Assembly (NCBI RefSeq): GCF_007655135.1
Contig: NC_045133.1
Location: 18,697,845 to 18,761,844, forward strand
Origin: Punica granatum
Taxonomy: Eukaryota > Streptophyta > Magnoliopsida > Myrtales > Lythraceae
Reading direction: 5' to 3'
Length of the DNA: 64,000 nucleotides
Shown: piece after piece, positions 12,165 to 23,516 of the stretch
How positions within the stretch are numbered: the first letter of the stretch is position 1
Layout of the letters: the number at the start of each line of letters is the position of its first letter
Notes under the pieces: model-generated
What the model was told of the DNA's origin: nothing
Database searches by the model: none
What the model saw: the letters and a program-made list of their open reading frames with translations, nothing else
Position numbers and translations under genes: made by a program

Positions 12165-12520
12165 AAACTAATTGCCATCTAGTGACGGTTTTTCTACTTA
12201 TGGAAATTTCCGTCACTAAAGTCTACTTGACGAATTTGCAAATCAGTCAGTGTAAGTTAATTCTTTTACTGGCAGACCAGAGAGCAGTCACTATAGGTAG
12301 GCACTTACTGTTATCTAAAATTTTTCATTACTATAAGTTATTCTTTTACTGACAGACCATAGAGCAGTATGGTTTTATCAAATCACTATTGCGACAGCTT
12401 GAGATGTCAGTATACACTTTCTATTGACAAACAAAATTGCCGTCAGTATTGAATGTGTATTGCTATGGTACAAGTGACAGTCAGCATTATTTGACATTTA
12501 CTGATGGACATCTCCAACAT
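12165..12520. mobile_element. CACTA (En/Spm)-like subterminal repeat remnant
   Basis: Short words related to tagtgacgg/ccgtcacta recur in both orientations (12179, 12212, 12287 and others), together with repeats of 'ttcttttactggcagaccagagagcag' type at about 12261 and 12342. Clusters of short subterminal repeats of this sort are typical of CACTA elements. I could not find a paired CACTA terminus, so this is a decayed end or an internal-deletion derivative. Confidence 0.4.
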
Positions 12521-12823
12521 ATATCATAATTGATTTCCAATCAAATACTTTGTGATAGTTTACCTTTTTAACGAAAAACTTTTGATGGACTTTTGTTTAA
12601 AATTATATCAGAAAATTTCATATAGAATTTTTGTAAATAATTTGTTTGTTGAGTAAAATAGTCAAAAATTCTTGTGGACATTGAATTTTTTTATGGATAT
12701 ATGGTTGTCGAATTTAAGTAGAGAATGAGAAGAGAAATATGGTGGGAGGAGAAACAATCGAGAAGAACATGTAAAGTATGACATGAGAAAATACTTGTGT
12801 TGAAGAGAAGATCGAATAAAGAA

Positions 12824-12862
12824 TATATATATGTGTGTGTGTGTGCGCGCGCGCGCATGCGA
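12824..12862. repeat. Compound (AT)n(GT)n(GC)n tract
   Basis: About 39 nt of almost pure alternating purine-pyrimidine: (AT)5, then (GT)6-7, then (GC)5-6, ending catgcg. Such tracts are prone to Z-DNA formation and replication slippage. Confidence 0.85.
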
Positions 12863-13837
12863 AAAATATTTTTTAGGGAAAAAAGATGAAAGAGCGAAAA
12901 ATTAAATGAATAAAATAAAAATAATGAATTGCAAGTTTCTTCATTTTTAACTTGTAAAACCTTTAATAGTATTTGATAAACCACGAGCTGGAAGAATATT
13001 TTAATAGTATATAATATATAGGTTTGTTGGTAATTGAATTTCGTAAATAAGGTAAGGAAAAACCATATTAGTGAAGAACATAAAAAAATATCTAAGTAAT
13101 AATCGGGTCATGCAGGTAATTATCTAAGTAATAATAAAGGAATATATTGTTGATTAGATTATTAAAATTTAGAAAAATATTATTTCAAATTAAAAAATTT
13201 TGTAATTGTTAAATTTTGTAATAATATTATATTAGACATTATAAACTAGAAAATTCAAGATTGACTTATATATAAATTCAAATGAAAAAGAATTATTTTT
13301 TCCTAATCCGAGTATTTTGAGGTGGTCAAGGTGATCTCACTCAGCTTTCATCTCACCGTAAAAAAAGAAAAGAATCAGATATATAATTAAAACGTACCTA
13401 AGATTATATCCAAGTCTATTCCAATTAAAGATTAGTCACTTACTTTAATTTTCACTTCTCCCGCTAAGGCTTTTCGCTACTCCCTCCAATCTTTTCATTT
13501 CTCCCCGCCTACTTCCATAGAGGAAAAGTATGACTCTTGCCAAAAAAAAAAAAAGGGTTTTCTTCCCTGACTTCTCTTTCTCCTATACGTTAAGCTCTCT
13601 GGACTTGCTTTTAACTCGGCAGTTTGTCTATATATGTGAACTAATTTGAATTTTTTTGAATTATACGACTATTTGAATTTTTTTAACTCCTTGCTTTGCG
13701 TTTCTTGTAGGACTTATATGGGAGTTTCGACTGGCGATAACTTCCTTTTGGTAAAAACCTACTTAATGAATCTATGTAGCTTGGGCTTGATAGTGCTGCA
13801 CATATTTGCAAAAACTTGAAATATACCAATGTCGTTG

Positions 13838-14325
13838 ACATTATAGCTGAAGAAGGGGGCTGCCATATTTGTCGCATTGTTTAGCTCCCTTACAAATCTG
13901 CAATGAGCTTGTCGGTCTTGTTGATATGCTGCTTCTTTTTTTGTTATTTAGTTTCACTGCACTGCTGATTCGAGGAATTATAGTTACATGGTCTCAACTT
14001 GGTAAGAAATTTTTCATTGATAGATGGGTGTGCGGATTATTGGAGTTGCTGGCTGGATTTTCAGTGCTGTTAAGATAATAGCTGAAGCAGGGGGCTGGTA
14101 TATTTGCTGCGTTGTCGAGCTCCATTGCAAATCTATGATGATGTTGTGGTTGATAACTTACTCCGGGTATGTTGCTTTTGTTGTGTTAGTTAGTTTTATT
14201 ACGCTGATGGTATGAGAAATTATAGTTGCAAGGCATCAATTTGGTAATGAATTTTCCATTGTAAGAAACAAGTGTGGATTTTGTGGAGTTGCTGTTTGGA
14301 TTTGAGGGCTGCCTGATGGTTTAAG
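13838..14325. repeat. Degenerate tandem repeat, period about 235-242 bp
   Basis: Two and a partial third unit are seen. 'agctgaagaagggggctg' at 13845 recurs as 'agctgaagcagggggctg' at 14080 (235 bp). 'gaggaattatagttacatgg' at 13972 recurs as 'gagaaattatagttgcaagg' at 14214 (242 bp). A 'tgtggagttgctgtttggat' block at 14282 repeats 'ttggagttgctggctggatt' at 14039. Open frames across it are hydrophobic and unconserved between units, so I do not read them as protein. The origin is unknown. Confidence 0.65.
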
Positions 14326-15267
14326 AAGTGGATAAAATCAACAGATAGGATTAAATATTATTATCTTTTCCGTGGAAAAATTGGGATATGTTCTTTAGAT
14401 TATCATGGATACGTCGCACTCCTCTTCCAGCATCATAAGCATGTGTTGCGTTTCCGCTTTAGTTAAACGATCTCACTAATCTTTTCTTGTATGTTTCTTG
14501 TATTTGCAGTTGGCAAAGATCAACGATTTAATTTGCTAATGGAATTAGAAACCATTTGTACTGAATTGGCTTTCCAATTGGTTGTTCCCTTTGTTGTCGT
14601 GATTTTTATATTCTATTTTGATCTTTAGCCAGGTGGGACTATTAGTTATATCGGTTACTCTTGTTGTAATTAGAATATTGGAGATACTTTTCCTCATGGC
14701 CCATCCACAAGTTCACTAGATCACTCTTGATAATTATATTAAAATGATGGTAAAGGTCTAGTTTGTCATTTTACTTTTGTGTATATAATAATTTAATGCT
14801 GTTCACTCTTGTCTTGGCTCATGATATTATCTCTTGCCATACTTCGAAGAGCTATATAATTGTATATCCTCGAGTATAAATGCCTTAGTTTTCACTTCAT
14901 AGTTGTTGATATTTACAGCAATATTAAACTAGAAGCAAAAAGAAGCATGAAACAAGCTTTTAACTCAACTTTTTGTTCATGCATGTATACGTGGACTTAT
15001 TATCTCAAGTTTATTGGGGAAGGCTAAATTTTGTGACAAGGTGAACTAATGTAATCCTTTCATTTTCATTTTGCTTTCAGGTTAGGAGTTTCAATTGGCA
15101 CGGGACAGGTCCTTTTTGTAATTTGCATCCTTCATGTATGTATATAGCTCTTTTTTAATAATAGTTGTAATTTTGAGATTCAGATACCTTTTCCTATGAC
15201 TAATTATACTGTCACATTTCTTGGATGATTTGTAATTACATTAGATATTATGCCAAAATAAATGTTT

Positions 15268-15497
15268 GTTTGGTTTCAAAGTGTGATTTTAAAATCACAC
15301 TTTAACTTAATTCTATCCACAATAAAAAAAATAACTCATACAAAGTCAAAGGATGGGTTCTATTTATATCATTTTTTTTCACAATAAAACAAAATAACTC
15401 ATACAAAATCAAAGGATATGTCTCATACATAACCATTTATACCATTCTTTTTCAAAATCAAAATCTGATTTTAAAATTATACTTTGAAACCAAACGC
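15268..15497. mobile_element. MITE copy A of a head-to-tail pair
   Basis: It begins gtttggtttcaaagtgtgat and ends with the inverted counterpart (tactttgaaaccaaacgc), giving terminal inverted repeats of about 30 bp that also contain attttaaaatc. The interior has two copies of 'aataactcatacaaa.tcaaa'. It is non-coding, about 230 bp. A target duplication could not be fixed. Confidence 0.7.
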
Positions 15498-15511
15498 AGC
15501 ATATAATGGCT

Positions 15512-15745
15512 CGTTTGATTTCTCAGTGTGATTTTAAAATCTAACTTTAACTTAATTCTATTCACAACAAAACAAAATAATTCATACAAAGTCAAAGGGT
15601 GGGCCTCATTTATACCACTTTTTTGTCCACAATAAAACAAAATAACTCATACAAAATCAAACGGTGTGCCCCATACATAACCATTTATACCACTCTTTTT
15701 CAAAATCAAAATCTGATTTTAAAATGTTACTTTGAATCCAAACGC
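15512..15745. mobile_element. MITE copy B of a head-to-tail pair
   Basis: The order and orientation are those of copy A, which lies 14 bp upstream: cgtttgatttctcagtgtga at the left, tactttgaatccaaacgc at the right, and the same internal 'aataactcatacaaaatcaa' and 'ccatttataccactctttt' blocks. The two copies differ by scattered substitutions, so the duplication is not recent. Confidence 0.7.
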
Positions 15746-15984
15746 AACATAAGAATTATATGCAAGCTGCAGGGTTGTTGCGATGAATTCTAAGTAGTTG
15801 CGATGAACGTACAAAATATTCCTTGAATATGGTCGAGATTGAGACCTCTTGAACAAGCAAGTGGAAAAAATTATTTGAAGAAATTACATATTTAATATCA
15901 AATTTGAAAAGGAGTGTGATTCAAATTGCAGATTGGGAAGGATGAAAATCACGGAGACATATACCACGTGCACGTGCCTATCTA

Positions 15985-15988
15985 ATAG

Positions 15989-16019
<31 letters not shown>

Positions 16020-16090
16020 GTATCCTCTATATCTATATATAGATATATATCTATGTATATATATATATATGTATAAATGCATTTATTAAC
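15985..16090. repeat. (TA)n microsatellites
   Basis: Long runs of alternating TA with interruptions (taaatatatatat.., ctatatctatatatagat). A further run lies at about 16250-16280. These are common in AT-rich plant intergenic DNA. Confidence 0.85.
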
Positions 16091-16233
16091 GGTTTTAATA
16101 AAAAAGGAAAATAGAAATTAATAAAAATGCATTTATTCGTTTAATTGAAAAGCAGTATTCATTTTAATAAATACATTTTATTAATTTCCATTTTCCTTTT
16201 CTGTATTACAGCCCAGTAATAAATGCATTAATT
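16073..16233. repeat. Foldback (inverted repeat) element
   Basis: The left arm reads aatgcatttattaacggttt, then ggaaaatagaaattaata. The right arm is its imperfect reverse complement (ttaatttccattttcctttt, then agtaataaatgcatt). The arms are about 70 nt and the loop about 20 nt. It is probably a small MITE inserted between two TA microsatellites. Confidence 0.6.
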
Positions 16234-16522
16234 AGAAGCATTTATCACTGACTATATATATATATATATATATATATTTATAGATATAAATATAAATGGG
16301 AATTAAATGGGATTCGTTTATATATATAGATATGTATATATACTTGTTTCAACAGTGGGTATTTAATTTTAGCCAAAAGGAAAAATTATAGCGCCTATTT
16401 GAAGAGAGTTTTAAACCTCGAAATTCTTATAACCATCATTTTCTTTACCAGAAACTCCCCTATGCCCTCGCTTTAACTTCTCTAAGCTAGGAAATTAGCT
16501 AAAATTAGGAATTATATATAGG

Positions 16523-17715
16523 ATGTGGCCTTTAGGAGTGTTGCATGTTGTGGCCTTACTTGTGATTGGACTGATCCATTATTGGGTATGCAGATGGAGG
16601 AACCCTAAGTGTAATGGGAAGCTGCCTCCTGGTTCTATGGGACTGCCCCTCACTGGGGAGACCCTCCAGTTGTTTACCTGTGGCAACTCCATTGACATCC
16701 ATCCTTTCTTCAAGACCCGTACCAAGAAGTTTCTTTCACCCAGATTTATTTCATGTACTGTACGACCTACCGTTTAAGTTCATTTGCGCAATTAATATTA
16801 ATGGGGTCTTCAATATAATTTAATGAAATACATATCCACATCCACAGATGCATAAATATACGTAGAATAATTGAACCAACAATAATATGATTTTTTGTAT
16901 GGCTGATTTTATTCCATATATATGTTTTAGTTTGATGAGAATATTTTGAAGTAGTTGATGAATTTAATTGTTTTTATCTCCATTGAGACCTGAGTGGTGG
17001 AGAAATTTTTCCAGAAATATTTTACTGTCGAGTCTCTAACTTGCAGGTCGTGAACGAATCGTTGAGAATGGCAAACATTGCACCAGGAATATTGAGGAGA
17101 GCGATCAAAGATATTCATGTGGATTGTAATTTATTCTGTTAATGTGGAATGTAACGTTTGGTTATTATTGGAAATAACTTTTGTTCAAATTTCTGAAAGT
17201 TGAAAAATGCCATAGGATATACAATTCAGGGAGGGTGGACAATCTTGGCCGTCCAATCAGCTCTTCAGCTTAACCCTGAGACGTACAAGGACCCGCTTTT
17301 GTTCAATCCATGGCGATGGAAGGTATATTTACATGAAGGACCCAAACTCTTTCATTCATTAGAAAAACGACCACAAAGGCTTTATCGTTTTTCTTCCAAT
17401 TTTCATGCCCCGCAGGGTTTGGGAGCGAGTGTTAGGGCAAAAAGTTTCACCCCCTTTGGAGGCGGGACAAGAATGTGAGCTGGAGCAGAGTTCACTAAGG
17501 CATTCATGGCGGTTTTCCTCCACATCTTAGTCTCAAATTACAGGTGATACACCTATATGTATAATTTGCGGGGTACAATTTATAATTAGTTGAAGGTCAG
17601 GTGGATATGATTCATGGATTTGCTTTTACAAGTGGGAGAAAGTGAAGGGAGGCGAGATTACTAGGTCCCCGTTACTAGGGTTTGGAGATGGGTTTTACAT
17701 CAAGATAAGGAAAAA
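16523..17715 (+). pseudogene. Cytochrome P450 pseudogene, CYP87-like
   Basis: Pieces of a P450 lie in correct order. 16523-16777: N-terminal membrane anchor, then LPPGSMGLPLTGETLQL, breaking down at a stop. 17047-17125: VVNESLRMANIAPGILRRAI (ExxR-downstream region). 17216-17322: GYTIQGGWTI through NPETYKDPLLFNPWRWK. 17416-17543: heme loop TPFGGGTRM-stop-AGAEFTK. About 17632-17715: VKGGEITRSPLLGFGDGFYI. Roughly 230 residues between the first and second pieces (substrate sites, I-helix, ExxR) are missing. The codon for the heme-ligating cysteine (17476-17478) is TGA. The splice junction after the second piece and the acceptor before the last are each one base away from a working form. Other plant families (CYP90, CYP708) share some of these motifs, but the N-terminal block fits CYP87 best. 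Confidence 0.85.
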
Positions 17716-18375
17716 AATCGGACGCAAGATATATCAAAAGAAGCTTACAAGTCTCCCTAAATGCAGACATCAAATAAGACTGAATTAGTTTGCTTTAAGA
17801 GCTTCAAGTTTTAACATAACTCGTATCTCAACCTCCACTGAAGGTGTCCGACCAACTATGAGAACAATGCAAAGGTTAGCAGATGTGAGCATGCAACTTG
17901 ATCAGTCTCATGGAACGCATATTGCTTGACATCGTATAGTATGATATATTTCGTGTGAATTTGATGTGGCCTTTTGCAAGAATTTTCTACGAAGGACGCT
18001 TCACACAAACATATATGCTTAAGCCAATCAATCAAGATGCTAGACTAACCAAGGAAACCTAACTATCTGATCAATAAGAATCGAAATAACATGCTACCTA
18101 GATTACGAGAGTACTCTAATCTATAAGAATGACATCTAAAATAACAACTGAAAGTTAATCGGTGCATGAGTAGACGTAATTTTGGTGAACTTGATATTCT
18201 AACAAGAGTTAAGGAATGACGCGGACGGGAAGTGCTTCATAATTGCAAAGCTAACCACAAGTGTACTCTTGACCGAGGTATATGGACTTACCAATGACGG
18301 TATATATGTATGGTTATTTTCTATGTTAGGAATTTTTAGATGATTCGTCCACACAATCCAAAAAAACAATAGTAT

Positions 18376-18387
<12 letters not shown>

Positions 18388-18420
<33 letters not shown>
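18388..18420. repeat. (TA)n microsatellite
   Basis: About 16 TA units follow a (CATA)n run. It lies between the two pseudogenes. Confidence 0.85.
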
Positions 18421-18423
<3 letters not shown>

Positions 18424-18783
18424 TTGATATTTTTAGCAAATAAAAAATCTGTTTCAAAGTTTTAATTATTGCCAAAAAAATATTTATGACTTTAAAATTT
18501 TTCTAATTATATAAGATGCCATGTGATTGATACTTGCGCTTGCTGCAATCTATATATCTTTTCTTAATAACCCCCACGGCAAGTTTAATTATACAAAAAG
18601 CTCGATCCAAGTTCGATCTGTGAACTTCATATAGGAATGTTCAATTCCGTTGGGGTTTATATCATTATGATTAGAACAAGAAATTAGAACCCTTTGATTA
18701 TCTTGAAAATCGGACGAGTTAGTAATTGTAAGGGGAGTTTTCCGATCAGTATTTAATTTAGACGTACATGAATTCTTGAATGT

Positions 18784-19347
18784 GTGTTATTCACCCGATG
18801 TTCGGTGATTGGATGTCAAAATCAGCTCCAGTCATCAGGGACATGCCTTGACAGCCTAGAAGATGCGTGGATCACGGCATGCCGGTGGGATCCCAAAGTG
18901 AAATTAGGCAAATTCTTTCACCAGACCACGTTCAGTATCGGCCTTTCAGTGGTCAAGAGCTTCATCTGAGACGAGAAGAAGCTCGTTGACATGGAGTCGA
19001 GGTCCCTGTGTGGAACAGAATTGTACAATATCATTCTGATGAGATATGTGAAACCGTCACCAGCCAATCTGGGCAACCAGGACTTCGACATCACATACTA
19101 TTGAAGTAAGGATCCCTTCAGCCCCAGGCAGTTCAAGGACGTTCTCGAGGAGGTCGAGTAGATGGTGATCTTCAAGCATGGTGCCCTGCCCCGCCGGGGT
19201 AAGAATCGAAATGTGGCATTCCAAGGCGCAGTCAAGAAATACAGGAACGCAACAGAATTCCTCAAGGTAAAAGATGCTTGCGATCCGTCAGGGCTCTTCT
19301 CAAGTGAATGGACCGATCAGATCCTCGGGACTACATCGTTGTATTAG
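18784..19347 (+). pseudogene. L-gulonolactone oxidase-like pseudogene (C-terminal third)
   Basis: One reading frame of 188 codons matches the C-terminal ALO domain of plant GULLO proteins, flavoenzymes related to L-gulono-1,4-lactone oxidase. Visible blocks are FFHQTTFSIGLSVVKSFI, ELYNIILMRYVK, DFDITYY, SKDPFSPRQFKDVLEEVE, GKNRNVAFQGAVKKYRNA and FLKVKDACDPSGLFSSEWTD. Three in-frame stops interrupt it: TGA 18967, TGA 19102 (an Arg in relatives, CGA to TGA) and TAG 19159 (a Gln in relatives, CAG to TAG). The conserved HWGK motif of this family reads RRGK at 19192-19203. There is no frameshift. The N-terminal FAD-binding half is absent upstream. It has the same orientation as the P450 relic about 1.1 kb upstream. 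Confidence 0.85.
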
Positions 19348-19617
19348 AATTAGAACAAATGAAAGAGAAAAGCTGTAAAGGGACAACTAAAAGTTGAAAT
19401 TTCTGATATCTCTCAAATATACAATTGAGAAATTATCAATACATTATGGCAAGAACGAGAGTTCATGATTTTTTTAAGTCATTTACTCGTAAGTTTATAA
19501 CTATTCAATTCTGATTTTAGTGAAGTATGGGCTCAAAGTGGGCTCAGGCCGGGTTTACTCGATCCAGATTTGGTCCTCGAATAGTTTGCTCCTTTTCCTG
19601 TTTCGTGCAAACAGATC

Positions 19618-19673
19618 TGGGCCACCCAATTCGAGGGCCCACAATGGGTGCCACTAGTGATGCTAAAACCCTA
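19618..19673 (+). promoter_or_regulatory. Site II (TGGGCC) plus telo-box cluster
   Basis: TGGGCC at 19618-19623, GGGCCCA at 19635-19641 and the telo-box AAACCCTA at 19666-19673 lie within 56 bp. A TATATAAA-like sequence follows at about 19750. In plants this combination is typical of promoters of ribosomal-protein and other growth genes. I find no convincing coding exon downstream, so it could serve a non-coding RNA, a lost gene, or be chance. Confidence 0.4.
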
Positions 19674-19699
19674 GCCGTCGATCCACAGATAGACAGGCA

Positions 19700-21840
19700 G
19701 TCAGGAATAAGGTGTTAGCTAATCAATCCCATGTTAAGAATCCATACAGTATATATAAATCTAATGTCACCTTCACAGCCGACGGCCGTGAAATAGAACA
19801 GGGTGCAACTTCGAAGCTTGGGAAACCTACCAGGTATGGTTTCATGGGTGTTTGTTACTAATTAATTCTCGATGACATTCAGATTCCTATGCTAGTACTA
19901 AGTTTTACATCCTTTCTCGCATTGCTCGTGATGACTAACTACATTATAAGTTTCCTTGGAATGTTCCTTTAGGCCAAGTAACCATCGAGTTCCTTTAAAC
20001 AATAATTGGTGATGCGTGGGTACGCATTAAGTTAGATTTTGAGTTTCATTGAGCTTAGAAACATCTCTGAGCTTTCTGAAAGCCGAAGACCGTTTTTCGG
20101 TATCAGTAGGTCAGGTTTTAGAATTCTACGAAATCGCACGAGTACTAAGGCTCCATGACAAATAAATCGCCAGGTTGCCTAATTATAAACGTGCAAAATG
20201 AATACTTGGGATCCGCTTTGCAGCCTAAACGTTCCCCGTGTTTTTTGCTGCCTGTAATGCCCTAACATTGTAAAAGGATATGCAATAATTGGAATGAGAT
20301 ATATAGCTGAATCTTGCACAGACAGTGAGACCGGGACATCGGAAATACCCGAAATATGTACTGCCGTCTCGAATCAGCATGGCTGCAATTCCAGAGATGC
20401 GCAGATTATATGAATAACTTGAGTTGGGTCTGCCCTTAGTCATGATGAGAACATTCATATTTGCAAGCCCATGTTCAAAGGTGTTCCGGTCCCCATGTCA
20501 ATTCAATGGCACCGTGGGACTAATAAGGGACGGTATAATTTTCCACCTTTTCTCGCTCTTCTCCTTTCTTAACTTTTCAAATAAGTAATAAAAGAACTCG
20601 ACAATATTCAGAGCAAACAACATCTAAGTGCGGTTTTGGTTTTGATTCTCATTAGTGATATTCGGGTCGATTGGATTTGTTTCTCTTTCCATGTCCCCTA
20701 AAGCTCAAGCGTCTTGCTTACAACCCAACTAATTAATAGAAGGGCTATGTCGGTGAATGATCTAAATGAGTCTATTCCACCAATGCGCTAATATTCAAGT
20801 TTCACGTCAGTAGTATTTAAGTGTTCTCGAAGACTTGGGGGCACATAATAATCTCCTGTTTGTTGTTGAACCTGCTGGATTTGCAGTGACGTGTCCAGCA
20901 TTAAGGTCCTGGTGTAATTATGGTTCAAATCGGACATTCCGCGGAAAATTCGAACCCTATATATGGTTGCACTAGATGAGGATTGCGATACCGGTCAGCC
21001 CTTCGTACACCATTTTACCGATTAAAAACATAAATGGGCCTGCTCGGGTTTGCAATGGGCCCTTCTGTTTTATAGAAGGTCCAATAAAAAGTGAAAATTG
21101 CAAATGGGCCGATTATGTTTTCCATTCGAGTCCACGTCAGTCCAATTTCTCAATATATTCATTCATCATTAGAATGCCATGAAGACAATGACCACTTAAA
21201 TAAAAAATTATGATGGACCTATTCGACATCATAAGATCTTCATAGCACCATCTAGTAGAAAGTTTCAAAAACCAAAAGTAAAATTGAAAATCACTATTAA
21301 TCCATCGAAATATAGTTCATCTGCTTCCACTAAAGCGTCGTACATGCATGATATAATTCAATATAGATTATTCATCATCAACAACGTGTATGGTTCTCAT
21401 TGTCTTTTCATTGTTTGTAAGTTGTGACCGAGTAGACGACATACGACTCGACACTGAAAAGCTTACCATGAAAGCTGCCGGCTAGGTTCTGCTGGGGGTA
21501 CGAACGCATATTAAATGTGAGTGCGCATGTGGCAATGGGATGGTTAAAAAATTTCGAGGTCCGAATGTAGTTAACATCGCCAGTGGACATACACTCACAC
21601 ACACACACACAAGGGACATTGAATGCATATTTACGGATCAATGCAGTTTCTTAAAGTCTGAGAATGACGTTCACCCACCAAAGTGGCTGAGTTTAATTTC
21701 CTCTTCCCCATTTTTTTGACCTGCTGGTAGGACCTGCAATAGAAATTGGTCAAAGAAATCGGTAAGTTTCAAAGTGCTTCAATTACAGCTGGGGTTCCAT
21801 TCAATCATATTAAATAAACACTTTTTTTTCCTAATTCCAA
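19700..21840. other. Intergenic stretch without recognised gene
   Basis: Open frames are short and unrecognised. There is an (AC)n run at about 21595-21612. Base composition is less AT-rich than the flanking repeats, but I see no splice-consistent gene. Confidence 0.5.
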
Positions 21841-21849
21841 TCGTAAAAG

Positions 21850-21995
21850 AGGATTATGAATCTAATAAAAGAAGAAAAAAGATTAATAAAGGTGTATAGA
21901 AAGTCCAACGCTAGCAAGAACCGAACTCAAAACTTTTTAGTTCTTAGTCGAGGGGTGTGCAACTGCTCAACGTGCCTGTTTTTCTAAATGAAGAC
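21850..21995 (-). repeat. SINE-like repeat, family B
   Basis: It contains 'attaataaaggtgtatagaa' followed by 'accgaactcaaaac' and 'cttagtcgaggggtgtgcaa'. On the minus strand this gives a tRNA-like head with a B-box-like gagttcggttc. It shares its layout with the copies at 23395 and 28150. Confidence 0.45.
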
Positions 21996-22054
21996 TCACT
22001 TAAATACAATAAGATGCAAAAGATTATTTAAATTACAAAAATATGAAGGAAAAA

Positions 22055-22165
22055 TTCTATGAGGATGTGGTATAACGGTAAACCGAGTTTCCTATTAAAT
22101 AGACTTTATGTGCTATATTGGGATTTAAAACTCATCGATCGGTGCCACCATAACTGGGATTAGGT
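22055..22165 (+). repeat. tRNA-related SINE, plus orientation
   Basis: The A-box TGGTATAACGG at 22068-22078 fits TRGYNNARNNG fully. A degenerate B-box (gggatttaaaactc) follows about 45 nt later. The flanks are AT-rich and no target duplication was found. Confidence 0.5.
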
Positions 22166-23394
22166 TTCATTAACTTTTTTTTTTAAAACGATGGGAGTTT
22201 ATGTGTCTAATACAAGGAATTGTAAAGCTAAATGGAGTACACATAATCTCACTAACGTTAATCAAATGTAAAAGCTCTTGGTTTTGAAGTCAAGGCGTAG
22301 TGCTACAATCTTTCTCTAAACTCTCTTTCTTCGACTGAAGTTCGGTAAGCTATTGAAGTACATGAAAATTTAGGACTTCGGTGATGGGGTGATCAGAAAA
22401 TTTATGTTTGTCACATCCAATTGGCAATTGCTATTATATTTTTCCTCTTTAGGCTCAAACATCAATCTCTGCGAGACGAAGGTTCTTCGGAACAAATGAG
22501 GCAGATTCCAAATAGGAATATCTGATCATTGCCATGGAAGTTGAAACACAACATATATATATATGTACATAGTGTATAATAGTTAACAAAAAAGGTTTTC
22601 TCACTCATTTGCTCCTCCCACAGCTTTCAAAGAACTATTTTATTGATTCCATTCCAACTATGACTATAACAAATTGGAATCAAGAAATTAGTCGCCATTG
22701 AGTCACTTCCGGTTTAACAGAGATCCCCGATTGCCTTACCTTGAAACTGTCACGTAATTGATATAAAAGTTATTAATCCATTGTTGCAAATTTGGTTCAA
22801 ATGGGAAAAAATTGTACACAGCTTGATCCAAGATAAAGATTTAGGATGATATAGCACATGGTGGAGACAAATAGCTGAGGGAGATGGAAAGAGAGGGTCA
22901 TAAATACCAGAATGTGAGCAGTTACATCTTACAATAGAAATTTAAAATAAATATCACCACGGGAGAAATATTATTTTCCTATCAGAGGTAAAAAAGACAA
23001 GACATCTGTTAATTTGTGCATGCTGTTTTCCTATACGCTTCGCATTGTCAGGAAACATTTTTGTATGGCTTCTTGATCGGGGAATAAGGATAAGAACACA
23101 AAGTTTAATATAGTTTTCGCAGCATCTACATGCCTATTGCATATAATATTTTACGACTTAATTAATTGGGTAATTTTTTTTTAGATAAGTACGTAATTAA
23201 TTGGTTAAAGTTTGCATATGTCAAGAGGAAATTGTGGGTGGCCTATTTAAAAGAAAGGGTGGCTGCTCCTCTCCTTCGATGGATGAGATAAGTGATACAT
23301 TTGCGCTGTGTCTCTCAAATAACAATGTAACCTTAAATGGAAAAAAGAAAAAAATTCACACAATTTCTTTTTTGATTATAAATGAGGCCCAAAC

Positions 23395-23516
23395 CTAGTA
23401 TAATAAAAGAGAAATCCTAAATAACTAATAAAGGGGTACAAGTAGTCTCACTAGGTATTGAACCTGCGACCTTTAGGTCAACAAGCGAAGGCATGTACCA
23501 CTACGTTACACGCTCT
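23395..23516 (-). repeat. tRNA-derived SINE, family B
   Basis: On the minus strand it begins gagcgtgtaacgtagtggta and carries GGTTCAATACC (23464-23454), a full match to the Pol III B-box GGTTCRANNCC. It is followed by 'gtgagactacttgtacccct' and 'ttagttatttaggattt'. The same order of words occurs in opposite orientation at 58268 and in diverged form at 11842 and 28150. Confidence 0.65.

Noticed and set aside
13869..14215. Small hydrophobic membrane proteins
   Set aside because: The two overlapping frames lie across a degenerate tandem repeat and are not conserved from unit to unit.
19921..20095. C/D-box snoRNA (GTGATGA ... CTGA)
   Set aside because: The boxes are about 145 nt apart and no terminal stem is visible; too long and unsupported.
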